64,000 nt of DNA, from positions 75,036,383-75,100,382 of the forward strand of contig CM055092.1 of assembly GCA_029204225.1 (NCBI GenBank), read 5' to 3'. Every line of letters begins with the position of its first letter. Position 1 is the first letter of the stretch. The translations under genes and the position numbers were made by a program. The DNA comes from Diphasiastrum complanatum (lineage: Eukaryota; Streptophyta; Lycopodiopsida; Lycopodiales; Lycopodiaceae). Below the pieces are notes generated by a model. That model was not told where the DNA came from and ran no database searches. It saw only the letters and a list, made by a program, of their open reading frames with translations. This document shows, piece by piece, positions 1 through 12,727 of this stretch.

Positions 1-18
1 AATCATAGGAAGTGCATA

Positions 19-339
19 TTGTATGGTCATAGTTGTTATGATCATTATGAGACATGGAGATCTCGGATTTACATCAAGAAGGAGCACCATGAAGAGGATC
101 TTAAAGAATCATCTCAAGGTTCAAGTGTGCCAAGGATTGAGGAGGAGAGACCTTCTCAAGTTGTGATTCCAAAAAGAAACTCAAGAAACATGGTTGAGCC
201 CATGTGGCTCACATTTCAAGGGAAAGAGAAGCATATCTCATGTGGTATACATCTCATACTTACTTCTCTTATGTCATTTGATGAATCAATTTGCTTTAGT
301 GAGATCATTGCATCGCAAAATTGGAGTAAAGACATATAA
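19..339 (+). pseudogene. Copia polyprotein linker fragment
   Basis: A 106-codon open frame. Its middle is rich in Glu, Lys and Arg (IEEERPSQVVIPKRNSRN), then it shifts to a stretch ending in FDESICFSEIIASQNWSKD. In Ty1/copia polyproteins the spacer between integrase and reverse transcriptase looks like this: a basic RRS-type patch followed by a 'T.FEEA....W..AM' motif. No RT follows, so the piece is cut off. It lies 5' of an LTR-like sequence in the same orientation, which fits a decayed copia element. The match is short and could be coincidental. Confidence 0.4.
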
Positions 340-1031
340 GTTGAGTATATGGTCTCTCTTGAGAACATAGATGATGTTCTTAAAAGTCTAAAATTTATTT
401 TAAAGCAATTAGAAAGCAATTCGTTATTTCATCAAATGTATGCTCTTGAGTCATGCAAGAGCAAAAGTGATTTGTTCACTCATAGTTTGAAAATTGTATT
501 GAGGCAGATTGTAAACTCTTTATGAGAGTAAGTGAATCATCTTCTAAAGACACTTATCTCCATAATGAAGTATTTATCCTCATTGGATCTGAGATTAGCA
601 TGGTAAACAAGCATGAAGATATGATGCAAACACTTTGTTATTATAGCATGCATAGTCTTGCCAATTTGGATGAGTCTAATTCTCTAGATCGTGGTAACGT
701 GATGTTAGATCTTTGTGATCCTAATAAGACAAGAAGAAATCTTTATTTCCTCATGGAGGAGCATGCACATGAAGAAGGAGCAAGCCTCAAGGTCAAGCAT
801 CTACATGAAATTTGGAAGGAATCAATTTTGAAGGTGCTAGGATGGTGCAAAGCTCTCAAGTTCATCAAAGATGTCAACATCAAAGAAGCACTATCATAAA
901 TATGGTGATTTCGGATCAACATCAAGCTCATTGGCTGATCTTCACACCTTTTGAACCAACAAAGACCAATTCAACTCATGGAGTCAAGTTCAAGATCATC
1001 ATGTTTTTTATCAAGCTAGATTTTTGAGGAG
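340..1031 (+). other. 3' internal region of a copia-like element
   Basis: It contains a 125-codon ORF (522-899) that I do not recognise: no transmembrane segment, no zinc knuckle and no RT motif. The segment ends in TTTTTTGAGGAG at the start of an LTR-like sequence. The corresponding part of the element at 25500-25768 has the same layout (a 'TCAT..ATATGGTGA' stretch, then the same purine-rich end), so this is most likely the region between pol and the 3' LTR. Function unknown. Confidence 0.35.
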
Positions 1032-1790
1032 TGTGAAAAATGCAAAAATTATGCTTGCTCAAGGCCAAATATATGTATATAGGATGATTACACATGTGTG
1101 GAGCCTATTCTCACGTGTGAAATAAATGTACTTTTCATGTAGTAAAATCATATAGCTTGTACATATAGTTTAAATCAAGTTCTATTGGCTAAAAAGGCCA
1201 AAATCATGTTTTTTAGGCATATGCCACATGGCATCAATCTAGAGATTGCATGAAGCCACATCACGAGATTAGGTGTCACATCCCATGTGTAGAGGTCTGC
1301 TCACACGTGTGGAATAAGTTGAGGAAGTCGAATTTACACTTCTAGAAGAGTGTTTCCTAGTTCTCTACATAGAAAAAAAATGGACCAAAAGTGCTCAAAA
1401 CATAAGGTTTTGTCCAAGTGTCAATTTTGCATGATGAATCATCACATGACAAAGCACCTTCACACATGTGAGATAAGAGGGATGATCAGTACCACGAGCT
1501 CCCACTTTTTGTATATATATAGAGCCACATTTGGCCATAATCAACAAGCAACACCAATCTTGGTTTTGGAGGCAATTATTGTCAATTTCATCATTTGTCT
1601 TGCTTTTCTTGATAGTTTTGAGTTCCTATCATGTTGTACTTTGATTTCAGGCTGGAGTCTGTACTCTGACAGGTTTTCACATGTGAGAAACCAACAAGTA
1701 CAATTCCCTTTCATTTATGATTATTCTTGTTAGATTTTCTCATCTAAATTCGATCTAGATTGATCTAAATCTTGTGTAGATTGATAGATC
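1032..1790 (+). mobile_element. LTR remnant with CACGTG-type palindromes
   Basis: It begins TGTGAAAAATG directly after a purine tract (GAGGAG), the usual 3' LTR junction. The same junction, GAGGAG then TGTGAGAAA, occurs at 25769. The sequence holds repeated CACATGTGTG, TCACGTGTGA, CACACGTGTG, CACACATGTG and TCACATGTGA motifs at 1091, 1111, 1302, 1461 and 1677, all G-box/E-box-like. A TATATATA run at 1511-1522 could be the promoter. The 3' limit is set only by the next element (minus-strand gag ending near 1815), so it is approximate. Confidence 0.5.
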
Positions 1791-1814
1791 AATTGAATCT
1801 AACATCCAATTACT

Positions 1815-2101
1815 CTTGTGGATCATTTTAGGATCCATTCTTGGTCCAAGTTTGTAGATTTCCACACAATATACATGAAAATTTCTTCATTTATGGAGGA
1901 TTTGATGATTGCCATTGCATGTTCATCCTTTCTTATTTACTCCGCTCTCCTTTGATCTTCCTCTAGAGGCTTTGGCTCTGTGAGATTGGCCACTGACCAT
2001 ATCCCAAATGATTCCAAAAGTTTCTTTATCTTGAACTTCCATATACGATAGTTTGTGCCATCAAGATTGATCATAATCCTTTTCTGAATTGTAGTAGCCA
2101 T
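1815..2101 (-). pseudogene. Copia gag N-terminus
   Basis: Reading minus from an ATG at 2101 gives a 54-residue frame with NLDGTNYRIWKFKIKKLLES, the classic start of copia Gag ('LdGtNY..Wk.kmk..L'). The frame closes at 1937. After a frameshift the next frame continues with RKDEHAMAIIKSSINEEI, also typical gag, down to about 1815. It lies just downstream, on the minus strand, of a primer-binding site at 2120-2131, so the order LTR - PBS - gag is as expected. It is too short for a Gag (usually about 250 residues), and it is broken. Confidence 0.65.
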
Positions 2102-2119
2102 ATTGTATCTAATGAATTT

Positions 2120-2176
2120 GCTCTCATACCATGTTGCAAAAGTGTGCCTATCTAATGCGGAAGTGCGCTATACAAT
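2120..2176 (-). mobile_element. Minus-strand PBS and LTR stub
   Basis: GCTCTCATACCA (2120-2131) is the reverse complement of the initiator-Met primer-binding site TGGTATCAGAGC with one change. The next bases, TGTTGCAAAAG, would be the inverted end of the 5' LTR belonging to the gag at 1815-2101. Only about 45 bp of LTR remain before the plus-strand LTR at 2177, which seems to have replaced or invaded it. Confidence 0.55.
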
Positions 2177-2663
2177 TGTTATGGCCATATTCGGTTAAGG
2201 ACATGGAATATTTCTAATATGGTAGACCGGCCCTCCAGTGTTCGAGTTTATTGGTCATACCTGGATTTTATTCCACGTCGAGGCCTGTTGGTGACTAGTA
2301 AGCTTGAGAGGACCCATACACTCTAATTGAGACATATGGAGTAGTGCATGCACATGTGATTGATATAGGCAGGAGTTATGCATGAAGAGCTGTGACCTAT
2401 TTATAGTTGACTTGCATGGAGATTGCATGGACTCATGCACAAGATCCTACTCTCTGTATATTGAGGTAGTGATTATTTCGTCGTCGACTTTGGTCTAGGT
2501 CACCTATTGAGCTCTTCTCCTCTTGCTATCACATGGCATGGCTTGGGGGCTAGATCCAAGAGGATTCTCCAGGAGGGATCTAGGTCTGGTTGGATGGTTT
2601 TGCTCCATAGTCTCTCTTGTGTTTTTCTATTCTCATCTTAGGGGTTTTCCCTAGTGGTCATTA
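2177..2663 (+). mobile_element. Gypsy-type LTR
   Basis: About 487 bp starting TGTTATGGCCATATTCGG and ending just before a primer-binding site. A diverged copy lies inverted at 34578-35457. There the outer end (TGTCATGGCCATATTCGG) follows a polypurine tract and a chromodomain-like reading frame, which is why I assign the family to Ty3/gypsy chromoviruses. A TATTTATAG motif at 2398 may be the U3 promoter. The LTR pair at 44872-45911 has a related 3' end and the same purine tract. Confidence 0.65.
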
Positions 2664-2666
2664 TAT

Positions 2667-2680
2667 TGGTATCAGAGCCC
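2667..2680 (+). other. Primer-binding site (initiator Met tRNA)
   Basis: TGGTATCAGAGCCC sits a few bases after the LTR end. TGGTATCAGAGC is complementary to the 3' end of the plant initiator-methionine tRNA and primes minus-strand synthesis in many copia and gypsy elements. It fixes the LTR as a 5' LTR in plus orientation. Confidence 0.8.
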
Positions 2681-2827
2681 GGCTAAGATGCGATTTTTGG
2701 ATGGGATAGAGAGGACTCATTTGTCATGTGAATGAAAGACTTGATGACGCTCTTGGCGTGCTTGTAGTTCAGGGAAGGCTGAGTTCTAAAGAAGATGCTG
2801 AAGATAGTCTTCATACCTACAGAGAAA

Positions 2828-3204
2828 ATGATAGTTGATATCTTTACAAAGCCACTCAGTAAAGCTAAATATATTTATTCAGAGAGTAAATACCCTGAAG
2901 TGGTATCTTTTGAGGGAACGGTGTTGAGTTAGCAGATAGTCGCCTTGTCTTAGAACCTTATGAAACAGACTTATGGGCATTGAGACAGATAGCCCGTGGC
3001 CTATAGGTGTTTGGCCAGAAATTTTTTATGGTTGTGCCAAACTGAAATCCCCTTCTTTTCAATTGGAATTTTGTATTACATTGGTAGCACGCTCTCCTGC
3101 TTTATTGTAGGAGGTGTAGACGCATCTGTAAAGGAGTGTGAGAAAAATTCGTTGGATTGAAGGTTGGGGTTGGGTGTAGCTGGATGCCTTCAAAATTTTC
3201 TGTA
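2828..3204 (+). pseudogene. Copia RNase H C-terminal scrap and 3' region
   Basis: The frame 2828-2932 contains VDIFTKPLSKAKY, the 'ADIFTKPL' tail that ends copia RNase H domains. It lies only about 160 bp after a primer-binding site, so almost the entire gag-pol interior is missing or two unrelated remnants are joined. At 3137 AAAGGAG is followed by TGTGAGAAAAATT, matching the LTR start used at 1032 and 25769, so a short piece of copia LTR may follow. Confidence 0.5.
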
Positions 3205-3276
3205 ATCATGAGGGGGGAGTTGAGGAAGTTCACTGGTGCAATCATGAGAGGGGAGTTGAGGAAGTTCCCTGGTGCA
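3205..3276 (+). repeat. Two tandem 36-bp units
   Basis: Two adjacent 36-bp copies (3205-3240 and 3241-3276) beginning ATCATGAG and ending CTGGTGCA, differing at two visible positions. No further copies on either side. A recent duplication. Confidence 0.9.
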
Positions 3277-3321
3277 GATTGAGGTGGTGATTGATCCCAT
3301 TCTCTTCCTACGTGATGAAAA

Positions 3322-5680
<2,359 letters not shown>

Positions 5681-5811
5681 ATTCTCGGGGTTGTAGTATG
5701 GTTCAACCTGTCAAGGATACTCAGATTTTGAACACTCTTGAACTCTTGAAATCACTTGCAATCATTCTACCATGCAAGCACACCAAGAATGCCCAAAAAT
5801 AGCTCTTCTTG
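5681..5811 (+). repeat. Dispersed repeat, copy 1
   Basis: A 131-bp segment nearly identical to 32819-32949 in the same orientation, beginning ATTCTCGGGGTTGTAGTATG (ATTCTTGGGG in the mate) and ending AGCTCTTCTTG. Weaker similarity may extend upstream on both sides. Not coding in any frame. Possibly an LTR or 3' end of an element not otherwise identified. Confidence 0.8.
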
Positions 5812-6825
5812 AAACACGGTTGGGCATTACTATGGCACTTTAAAACATAATGCTAGAACATATCATTGCAAAAATGGAAACTAAACTACTTGCAAGATCA
5901 TAAAACTAGCCTAGCATGCCACATTCATAAAAAAACAAAAAATTAATTCTTACAAGCATTCAAGAATCAAGAAGCTCCATCTTCTTGGTTATTGAATTTT
6001 CCAAGAAACTCAAGAAACCAAAACGTAAATGAATTTGCAAGATCTATACCACATTATTTGCTACAAATTTCTTGGATGCTTGCAACCTACATTAATCCAC
6101 AAGAAAACAAGAAATCTAATCCACAACTAGGAAAGCAAGAAAACTAATCCACTCTAAATCCACAACCACGCACAATATGAATGGAAGGGCATGATCATAT
6201 GGGCATCACTCGAGAAAACCATCATGATCAAGGAGCTTAGTGTAGCATCAAACTCATGGGAAATCTTCTTATTAAGCATGGAGTAGATACAATGCAAAAA
6301 TCTCTTCTTCACAAAGAGGGAGTCTCTTAAATAAGCAAGAGAGCTCCTTATGTGGCATCCTAGTGGAATTTCCACATTTCACAAATTACAAGTGGAATAT
6401 TGCTCTCCACTAGAGGTCACCATCAAAAGGTGGCTCACTCTACTTTCTTTAAGAGGGGTCTACTTGCATTTATTGCATTTGCCTAGAAATACTAGTTCTT
6501 ACATGGTCATTCCATCTTTCGGGATTCACCATGAGGCTTACACAGTTATGGCTTGTTATTACTAACTAGCATTTCTCGGCTCTCATACTCGGCTCTCAGT
6601 CTTCATTCGTCTTGTCTTCTCAGATACCTCCTCGGTCTAAGGTGAGAGGTGCTCTTGAGTTGCTTTGTCCGAGTATCTTGGGGATTCGTCAGAATCAGCC
6701 AACAAAGACGGACTATGTACTTTAAGTCTTATAGTTCAGTACCAATTTTGGTACTATTTGAAGTAACAAACCTGAAAACTATAGAGTAATAATAATGATA
6801 GTGAGAACCCCCAACAAATATACAT
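5812..6825. other. No recognised gene; 3' flank of transposase remnant
   Basis: Stop-rich sequence. Two short frames (6154-6375 minus, 6350-6565 plus) show no known motif. Near 6733-6760 the first GTACCAA/TTGGTAC pair appears, which belongs with the motif-rich transposon sequence to the right and may be its next intron. Confidence 0.45.
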
Positions 6826-7133
6826 GGCCATGAAGAAGAAAGACCTTCGAGCTTTGAATTGGGATGTCGCACCGTCTGATCACACCCAATGACACCTCAG
6901 ATTATATCCGTTCTCTTTCAACCAATTGTCATGCAGTAGTAGATAGTGCTGTACGAATAGGATGTCATGCAGCCTATCGTCCAATATGTAAAAATAAAGA
7001 GTCTTTTCAGCTGCATCTGTAGAGTTTCTGACATACGTTATGTGCACAAGTATTGTGACCTGATTAGACCACCAGTGCATGGACTATGTCTCATTCTGCA
7101 TCTTGAACAAATAATTCTCCGCAAAGTCAATGA
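6826..7133 (-). pseudogene. DNA transposase, catalytic-core exon (locus 1)
   Basis: Read on the minus strand from a good splice acceptor (ACTATTTCAG, 7134-7143), the frame gives VIDFAENYLFKMQNE, SMHWWSNQVTILVHITY, DDRLHDILFVQHY and SDGATSQFKARR. This run (DFAENY ... QSMHW ... HDT.FVQH ... WSDGA.SQFK) is, from memory, the core of a widespread but poorly named family of plant transposon proteins. The two conserved acidic blocks (DFAE and SDGA) look like the first residues of an RNase H-fold DDE site; the third would be the HGKG..DG block seen at locus 2. Two in-frame stops, one where the family has Gln and one where it has Trp, show it is dead. The continuation after 6826 is not resolved. Confidence 0.6.
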
Positions 7134-8647
7134 CTGAAATAGTACGAATATTTTATATTAAAGTGTTTCACCAACACAAAAATAGTACCAAAACAATAAA
7201 AAATATGTAAAATTAGTACCCGTTCAATACAATGTTGGTTCACTCAAAACTTCTTAAAGATTCCTTTTGCATTAAAGTCATTGTTAACATCTTCAAAGTG
7301 AACTTGAGGAGGATTCTCATTACCACTGATCTATATTCAAGAAGTCTTATCGTGTTACAGGTAGAAAGTACCTGCAGATAGTACCAAAGCATCATATACA
7401 GGTAGTGCCACCAAAGTATCATACACGGGTAGTACCAAGAAGGTAGAAAGTACCTGCAGGTAATACCAAAGCATCATATACAGGTAGTACCAAAGTATCA
7501 TACACGGGTAGTACTTGGAAGGTAAAAAGTACCTATAGGTAGTACCAAAGCATCATATAAAGGTAGTACCAAAGTACCATACACAGGTAGTTCTAGGAAG
7601 TTTGAAAGTGCGCGAGCTGTGAACACATAAATATAAAGAGAAAAGTACCTAATTTAATAGTTTTATGCATAAAACATGGTCACGAGAAGTCTAAATAGTA
7701 CCTATTTGGTAGATTCAAAAACAAAAATGAGAGACTTATTATAAAAGAACCTAATTAGGTAGTCAGGAGGATCAGAATTGGTACACAATAAGTTATTATA
7801 GTACCATTATTTTGTATTCAAGAGTTTTACCCATACAAAAAGTACCAAAATAGTACAAAATCTGTAAAATTAGTACTCGACTACTAGAGTAATACTACCA
7901 ATTGGTGTAACAACACTAAAGCAGTACCAAAAAGACCGAATCGGAACGTGTGCAAACTGCAAATACAACGAAATCTAAAAAAATAGAACCAAATACTGTA
8001 GATTCTAAAATAAAAAATGGTATACACTATAGATCTCAGTAGACCAATTTGGATGATTTTAGAATGAAAATGAGACACAAGGTATTAAAGCACCTATTTT
8101 AGTAGTCTCTATTATCAAAATTGTTACACGATAAGTTCTAGTAGCACCAACACAAACATTCAATTCCAAAATATTAAAAAGCACCAAACAACTAAATGCT
8201 AGTAGATTGAAAAGTACCAAAATGTTGCAAACGACAAATTGTAGAAACGTTCAAAATCTACCAAAACTATCAAAAGCACCAAAGAGCAACAAACAACAAT
8301 ACTTTTTGCACATTAGAAATACAAAATATTCCATGAGGTCCAAACAACAAAAAGAAAAATTATTTGAAAATAATATAAATACCAAAAGTACCAAAAATAT
8401 ATCTTACACAAGTTTTCATAAGTACCAAATAGAAAATAAATAATTGTTTATAAGCTTCTACAAGTACCATTAGTCCCAAAAGTCCAAATGAGCAAAATGT
8501 CAGTTGAGTAAAAATTACAAAACAGTTCCAAATAGCAAGAGGTGGAGTGTGTATCTATAGAACCAAAGAATAGGAGTATCAAAGATCAATTTCAGTAGTG
8601 CAAAAGATCCGCATTACCGAGAAAACAAAAATCCAAAAAAAAAGGAC
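7134..8647 (-). other. Intron of transposase locus 1, packed with GTACCAA motifs
   Basis: About 1.5 kb between a CAG/GT donor at 8647 and a TTTCAG acceptor at 7134 on the minus strand. It is AT-rich and saturated with AGTACCAAA, GTACCTA and their complements, tens of copies in no fixed register, plus an 80-bp minisatellite. The same motif fills non-coding parts of the second copy (31180-31470 and 32520-32700), so it belongs to the element. Splice positions are inferred from the coding blocks on both sides. Confidence 0.55.
7359..7600. repeat. Three tandem ~80-bp units
   Basis: Units start at 7359, 7441 and 7520 with AGGTAGAAAGTACC or AGGTAAAAAGTACC, and each contains AGTACCAAAGCATCATATA followed by CCAAAGTATCATACACGGG. 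They differ by small indels and substitutions. The repeat lies inside the transposase intron and is built from the same GTACCAA motif. Confidence 0.85.
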
Positions 8648-9370
8648 CTGAGTGTCATCAAGAATATGTACTAGATGTCTTACACCACTCTTTCTTCCAA
8701 TCCTCTGTCGGCATATGTCTTTTCTGTTGGGGGACACTCTAGTTTTTGAGCTCCAAAAGACATACACCAGTTTCTTGACCCGAGTCGTGATTATGCTACC
8801 TCTAGGCAATTGTCTATGACAGGCACTCAAGGGCAAAACCTCTTCATCATCCTTAATGTTAAGGCGAGAACTAGCTGCAACAACATTTCTGCGATGAACA
8901 CCCAAAGCACCTGCAATTCTCGAATGAGGGAGGTTCGTTGTGCCATCAATTTTATTTAGTACCATCACAAGTGAAGATCTCTTCACGAAGAGTTCATTCG
9001 CCGAGTGGGGCACCTTAATTTGAGTGAGGGTGTTATGGATGTTAAAAACAAGATTACTTTCAACAATATTAGATGATATTTGCAGCTCTCAAAAAGTTGG
9101 TTGCAGAAGTAGTTCTTGGAATATCTCTCTCTAAACACTTATTGAAAATTGTTGTGTATGTCTTCGCCAATAATTTGCCGTAGTTAAACATATTTGTTTT
9201 TTTGTTTTGATGTCATCTACTGAAGGTTGATCTCCAATCCTCCTAAAAAGATTTCTTTCAATCTTTGTTCTCGTTTTGTACCAGCCCAATAGTCTCTCAT
9301 TGCAACTTTGTCGACGTAGTGACGAGGTTCTATGCTGGGATCACTTGCGTACATCTCATGCATTGTAGGG
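8648..9370 (-). pseudogene. DNA transposase, N-terminal exon (locus 1)
   Basis: The longest frame (9013 to 8648) has a helix-turn-helix-like stretch, LPHSRIAGALGVHRRNVVAA, followed by TRVSPNRKDICRQRIGRK and HLVHILDDTQ, after which a CAG/GT donor ends the exon. The 'SPN.KD..R.RI......H..H.L..TQ' pattern is what I recall upstream of the DFAENY core in the same plant transposon family. Upstream, frames broken by shifts and stops (for example LLGWYKTRTKIERN near 9250) extend the homology to about 9370. The DNA-binding role is inferred from the helix-turn-helix-like pattern only. Confidence 0.55.
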
Positions 9371-10009
9371 AAAACCGTTGGAATATCCAGAATTGAATAT
9401 GTGAAATATATATTATTGCCCTGAAAAAATATCCATGCTAGAATTGTCTGCTATTCTACGCACAGACCAATCGATCAAACAAAGAGTTCGAATAAATAGA
9501 TCATGATTAGCAAGAAAGACTTGGATCAGCCACAGTGCGATCAGAAAGAGCACGATCAGCAAGAAAGAGGTATATCAAATCAGTACTGAGAGATCTTGCG
9601 AACGCGATTAGAGAGAGAGCTAGAGCGAGAGATCTTTCAAACATGAGGAGAGAGAGACCGAGTTAAATTGAGAGAGAGCGAGAGCTAGAGTGAGAGAGAG
9701 AAGCCGACGGCCTGTTGTCCCACAACAGAAGTAATTATTATTGCAATTCTTACAATTACACACCTGCAAATTTGTTACAAATAGTCATAGTCTCTTCATA
9801 TCTATAGTTGACCTAGTTTAGAATGTTAAATAATAAACATTTTTTTGAGTGCATTTATACGCAAAAAAGATAGTGTCCTCGATAGTCCATGTTGTACCAC
9901 CAAAACATGCTTTTAGCCCAATAATTTTTTAATACAGAAAATGTTTGGTTGATAAGAACATAATATTCTCATCTAAAAATTCGTTGCTTAGGTTCTCGAC
10001 AACAGATAT
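9371..10009. other. GA-rich spacer, no gene seen
   Basis: It contains a near-duplicate (GATTAGCAAGAAAGACTT, GATCAGCAAGAAAGAGGT at 9505 and 9555) and GAGAGA-rich tracts at 9610-9700. It may be the LTR or leader of the gypsy fragment that follows on the minus strand, but I found no clear LTR ends. Confidence 0.4.
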
Positions 10010-10255
10010 TGTACTTAAGTGCGATAAATAATCTGTTAGTGTGGTAGTTTCCTTGTCATACCTCCACTTGGTAATCAAATTCATGGAACAACAACACCCA
10101 TCTCGCAATTCAGCTCGATAGATCTATCTTATTCACCAAATGCTTGAGTGCATAATGATCGACATGGAAGACAAAGAGATATCCCAACAAATAGTGTCGA
10201 AACTTCTTTACTGAGAAAATCATCATGAGTCGTTCATGTTCCGTAGCTGAATTGT
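10010..10255 (-). pseudogene. Gypsy RNase H fragment
   Basis: On the minus strand the frame reads MIFSVKKFRHYLLGY and FVFHVDHYALKHLVNK, the standard Ty3/gypsy RNase H core ('F.vytDH.aLk.L'), then in another frame IARWVLL..EFDYQVEV and QGNYHTN, the conserved end of the domain. The gypsy element at 58721-59150 has nearly the same words. RT upstream and integrase downstream are missing, and stops interrupt it. Confidence 0.8.
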
Positions 10256-10264
10256 TCTTTATTG

Positions 10265-10909
10265 ATGCCATTGCCATTGACGGATTGATAATGGAAGAAG
10301 CTAAACTTCTTGCCTGGGACCGTAACATTGAGCAAGAATACAAGATGAAGATGATCGTGATCCAAAGAATAATTTTTTTTAATAAAGAGTTTGTTAAAGT
10401 TTCAAAGGTTGGAGATATCAACCAACTAGAATTGAAGGCACTTTGTGTACATGAAACATGTATGTCATATGACACAAAAAATTGGCCAGATAATTACGTT
10501 GTTATGCTGAACATAATATATTTGTTCCAAAAAGTTTTATTCTTAAATTAATCAAAACACATTTCTAATGTGTTGTTCAAAAAGATAGATATGTTGTTAT
10601 TGTAGACTAGATTCTAGCTTATAATTAGCAGAATTTATAAAAATATGAATGAAATTTTTGTATGTTTTGCCAGATGAATTAGCAGAGGTAGGAAAATCAT
10701 CAAACAATGAAGACTCCATAATTCCTTTGTCGAAAGAACCACAACCTCCCGCTAGTGGGAAAGTTGGTGACACAAGGGAGTTTGTAGATGTCTTGGTCCA
10801 AGATTACAATATTTTGACTATAGAAGAAATTGTGCAAGACGTTGCCACTACCTCTACTGAGGCTGCTTCAAAAAAGGACATTAATGATCTTGATGATTTT
10901 TGGGAATAG
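10265..10909 (+). other. Unrecognised ORFs
   Basis: Two plus-strand frames: the unique part of 10225-10551 (LIMEEAKLLAWDRNIEQEYK is a plausible helical stretch) and 10649-10909, an acidic, Ser/Thr-rich 86 residues ending DINDLDDFWE. A pyrimidine-rich TTTTGCCAG precedes the second and could be a splice acceptor. I do not recognise either. The first 40 bases of the upstream frame are antisense to the gypsy RNase H and are not real coding sequence. Confidence 0.25.
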
Positions 10910-11919
10910 TATACACGATTATCTTATTACTATACAATTTTTATTTGAATCTCACACTTTTGTCTTGAAATTTTATATTTGAAATACTTGAAAAAAAATT
11001 TGAATGTTATTCTTTAAGTTAAAGTAATATCTTTAGTAAGATAATTTAATAAATGTTCATATGAGATTACAACTGCCAAATGATGAATGTTTTGATGATG
11101 AATGCCAAATGATCAATAATAATATTTTGAGAAATGTTATTATGAAATTATAATTTAATATCGATTTAAAACCATATTCTCAAACAATTAATGAATATTA
11201 TGAGAATTCATTGTATTTTTAAAAATTTTAAAATTTTAAAATATAGTAATAGGATGATCAGTTTCAAATTATGATATTAGCAACGAGATTTTTTTTATAA
11301 ATTATTTTAATATTTTCAAAAGTCATATAAATTAAATGTGTAGAATAATTTCATTTAAAATAGTGATTAGTTTGAATATGTATTGTTGTTTATATTTTGT
11401 TGACCTTTATTATTTTTCAAAAATAAATTTTTTTAATAAATTTGATTTTATTTTAAGTTACATTTATAAAAAATTATTTTCTTAAAACAAGCTCTTTTAG
11501 ACAAGGAAGTTTTAATATTTTAAAACATTTGTTATAAAGTAACTTTTTTAAATAAGTAGAATAGTTTTTTTGTGTTGATTTTATTGTTTTTATGTTTAAT
11601 GATTTTGTTTTAAATTGATTAGATTTGAAAATGTTATTAAAAATTTATATCTTAATTTTTAGCATGATTACTAATTTTGACAAAATTACGATATTTTTTC
11701 AGCGTGATAATATATATTTGCAAAGCACTTTGGATATTGGCATTTTTTATTTATTTATAAATTTTTTAAATATGGGTCTCCATGTCATTTCTCTTTTTTT
11801 TGGTCACCATGTTACTCATGTAAGATGTAAATGAGCAAATTTCTAAATCTCATGGAAGTACCATAGAGCACTCAAGATCTCATACAAAATTCAAAATAGT
11901 TATTGAGTGGCCAAATTTT
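10910..11919. other. Very AT-rich spacer
   Basis: Long A and T runs with few C or G. A 69-codon frame at 11625-11834 is composed mainly of Ile, Phe and Leu and has no homology I know. No structural RNA or gene recognised. Confidence 0.6.
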
Positions 11920-12230
11920 CAACAAAAGTATCGAAGTCAAGGCAATGCCTTTTTAGTCAATGACACTTTTCCACATAATTTTACTTTCAACAAAAATATC
12001 TTAATTTTGACAAGGCCTTTGTAGGATACACAACATTTTCATTAAATTATGGAACAACGGCATTCATAATTGGTATGTCATTTTTGTTCCATGGTAGCTC
12101 AACGGTAGCCATCTATTGAGACAAAGTGAGTTGCACCCACTAGACAAGTGTTGAAAGGCCTACTTCATGTTCTCCCTTTAGCTTACAAGATTGTGATAGG
12201 TGGAGCTTCAACCTCTAGGTCAGGTTAGGT
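11920..12230 (+). repeat. Repeat upstream of Kelch gene 1
   Basis: It matches, inverted and diverged, 39150-39450, which lies upstream of the Kelch pseudogene on the minus strand. Shared words include GTAGCCATCTATTGAGACA, GCCTTTTTAGTCAAT and TTAGCTTACAAGA. Both copies stand 5' of a Kelch sequence in the same relative orientation, so the segment seems to have been duplicated together with the gene. Confidence 0.7.
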
Positions 12231-12608
12231 GACCCACCTTTAAAGAGGAGCATATTGTTTTAAAGAGGAGGCCTACTTTCATCTAAAGGTGAAAATGTTT
12301 TTGTAATCGTTGTCACACCTGCACCGTTGGGCAATGAAAGGCTTTAGGCTCTTTATTTCATTTTACATGTGTCACGTACCTTTGTGCCAGGATTGATCAG
12401 CCGGCCTGCAGGCCTTTGAACATATCGTTCTTATCACCTTTCGTCGTTATGTGAAGATGTCATCCTTTTCTGAAGCTATTTCATGAATCATGACAGCCTA
12501 ATTGTGCCGGTCTTTCTTTATTAATGGACAGTTTGATCTGTATTGATTCTCCAGGTGGGTCTTTGTAATTACCTACAGAAACTTGCAGGTTGTTCTCTCC
12601 AAATTGCA

Positions 12609-12616
12609 TTATAAAT
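12609..12616 (+). promoter_or_regulatory. Probable TATA box of Kelch gene 1
   Basis: TTATAAAT about 112 bp upstream of the ATG at 12728, with no other ATG in good context between. The distance suits a plant core promoter with a short leader. Not tested against transcript data. Confidence 0.45.
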
Positions 12617-12727
12617 GCACAGCTTTCCTTGTGGATCGACAAATGTGAGGTGGTCTCATTGTTAGGGGATGCGAATTCTAGCTAAGATTTGTTTCAGCAT
12701 ACTTGTCATCTGTCGTAGTTGTTTGAC

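Noticed and set aside
6730-8560. GTACCAA tract as a stand-alone centromeric-type satellite
   Set aside because: The motifs are not in a regular period except for one short minisatellite, and transposase exons with splice signals flank the tract at one locus and recur at the second.
10225-10475. Plus-strand 108-codon ORF as a whole gene
   Set aside because: Its first part is antisense to a clear gypsy RNase H fragment. Only the part beyond about 10265 is kept, as unknown.
12719-12727. Three extra residues at the N-terminus of Kelch protein 1
   Set aside because: They depend on a TTG start; the ATG at 12728 matches the paralogue's start at 55082.
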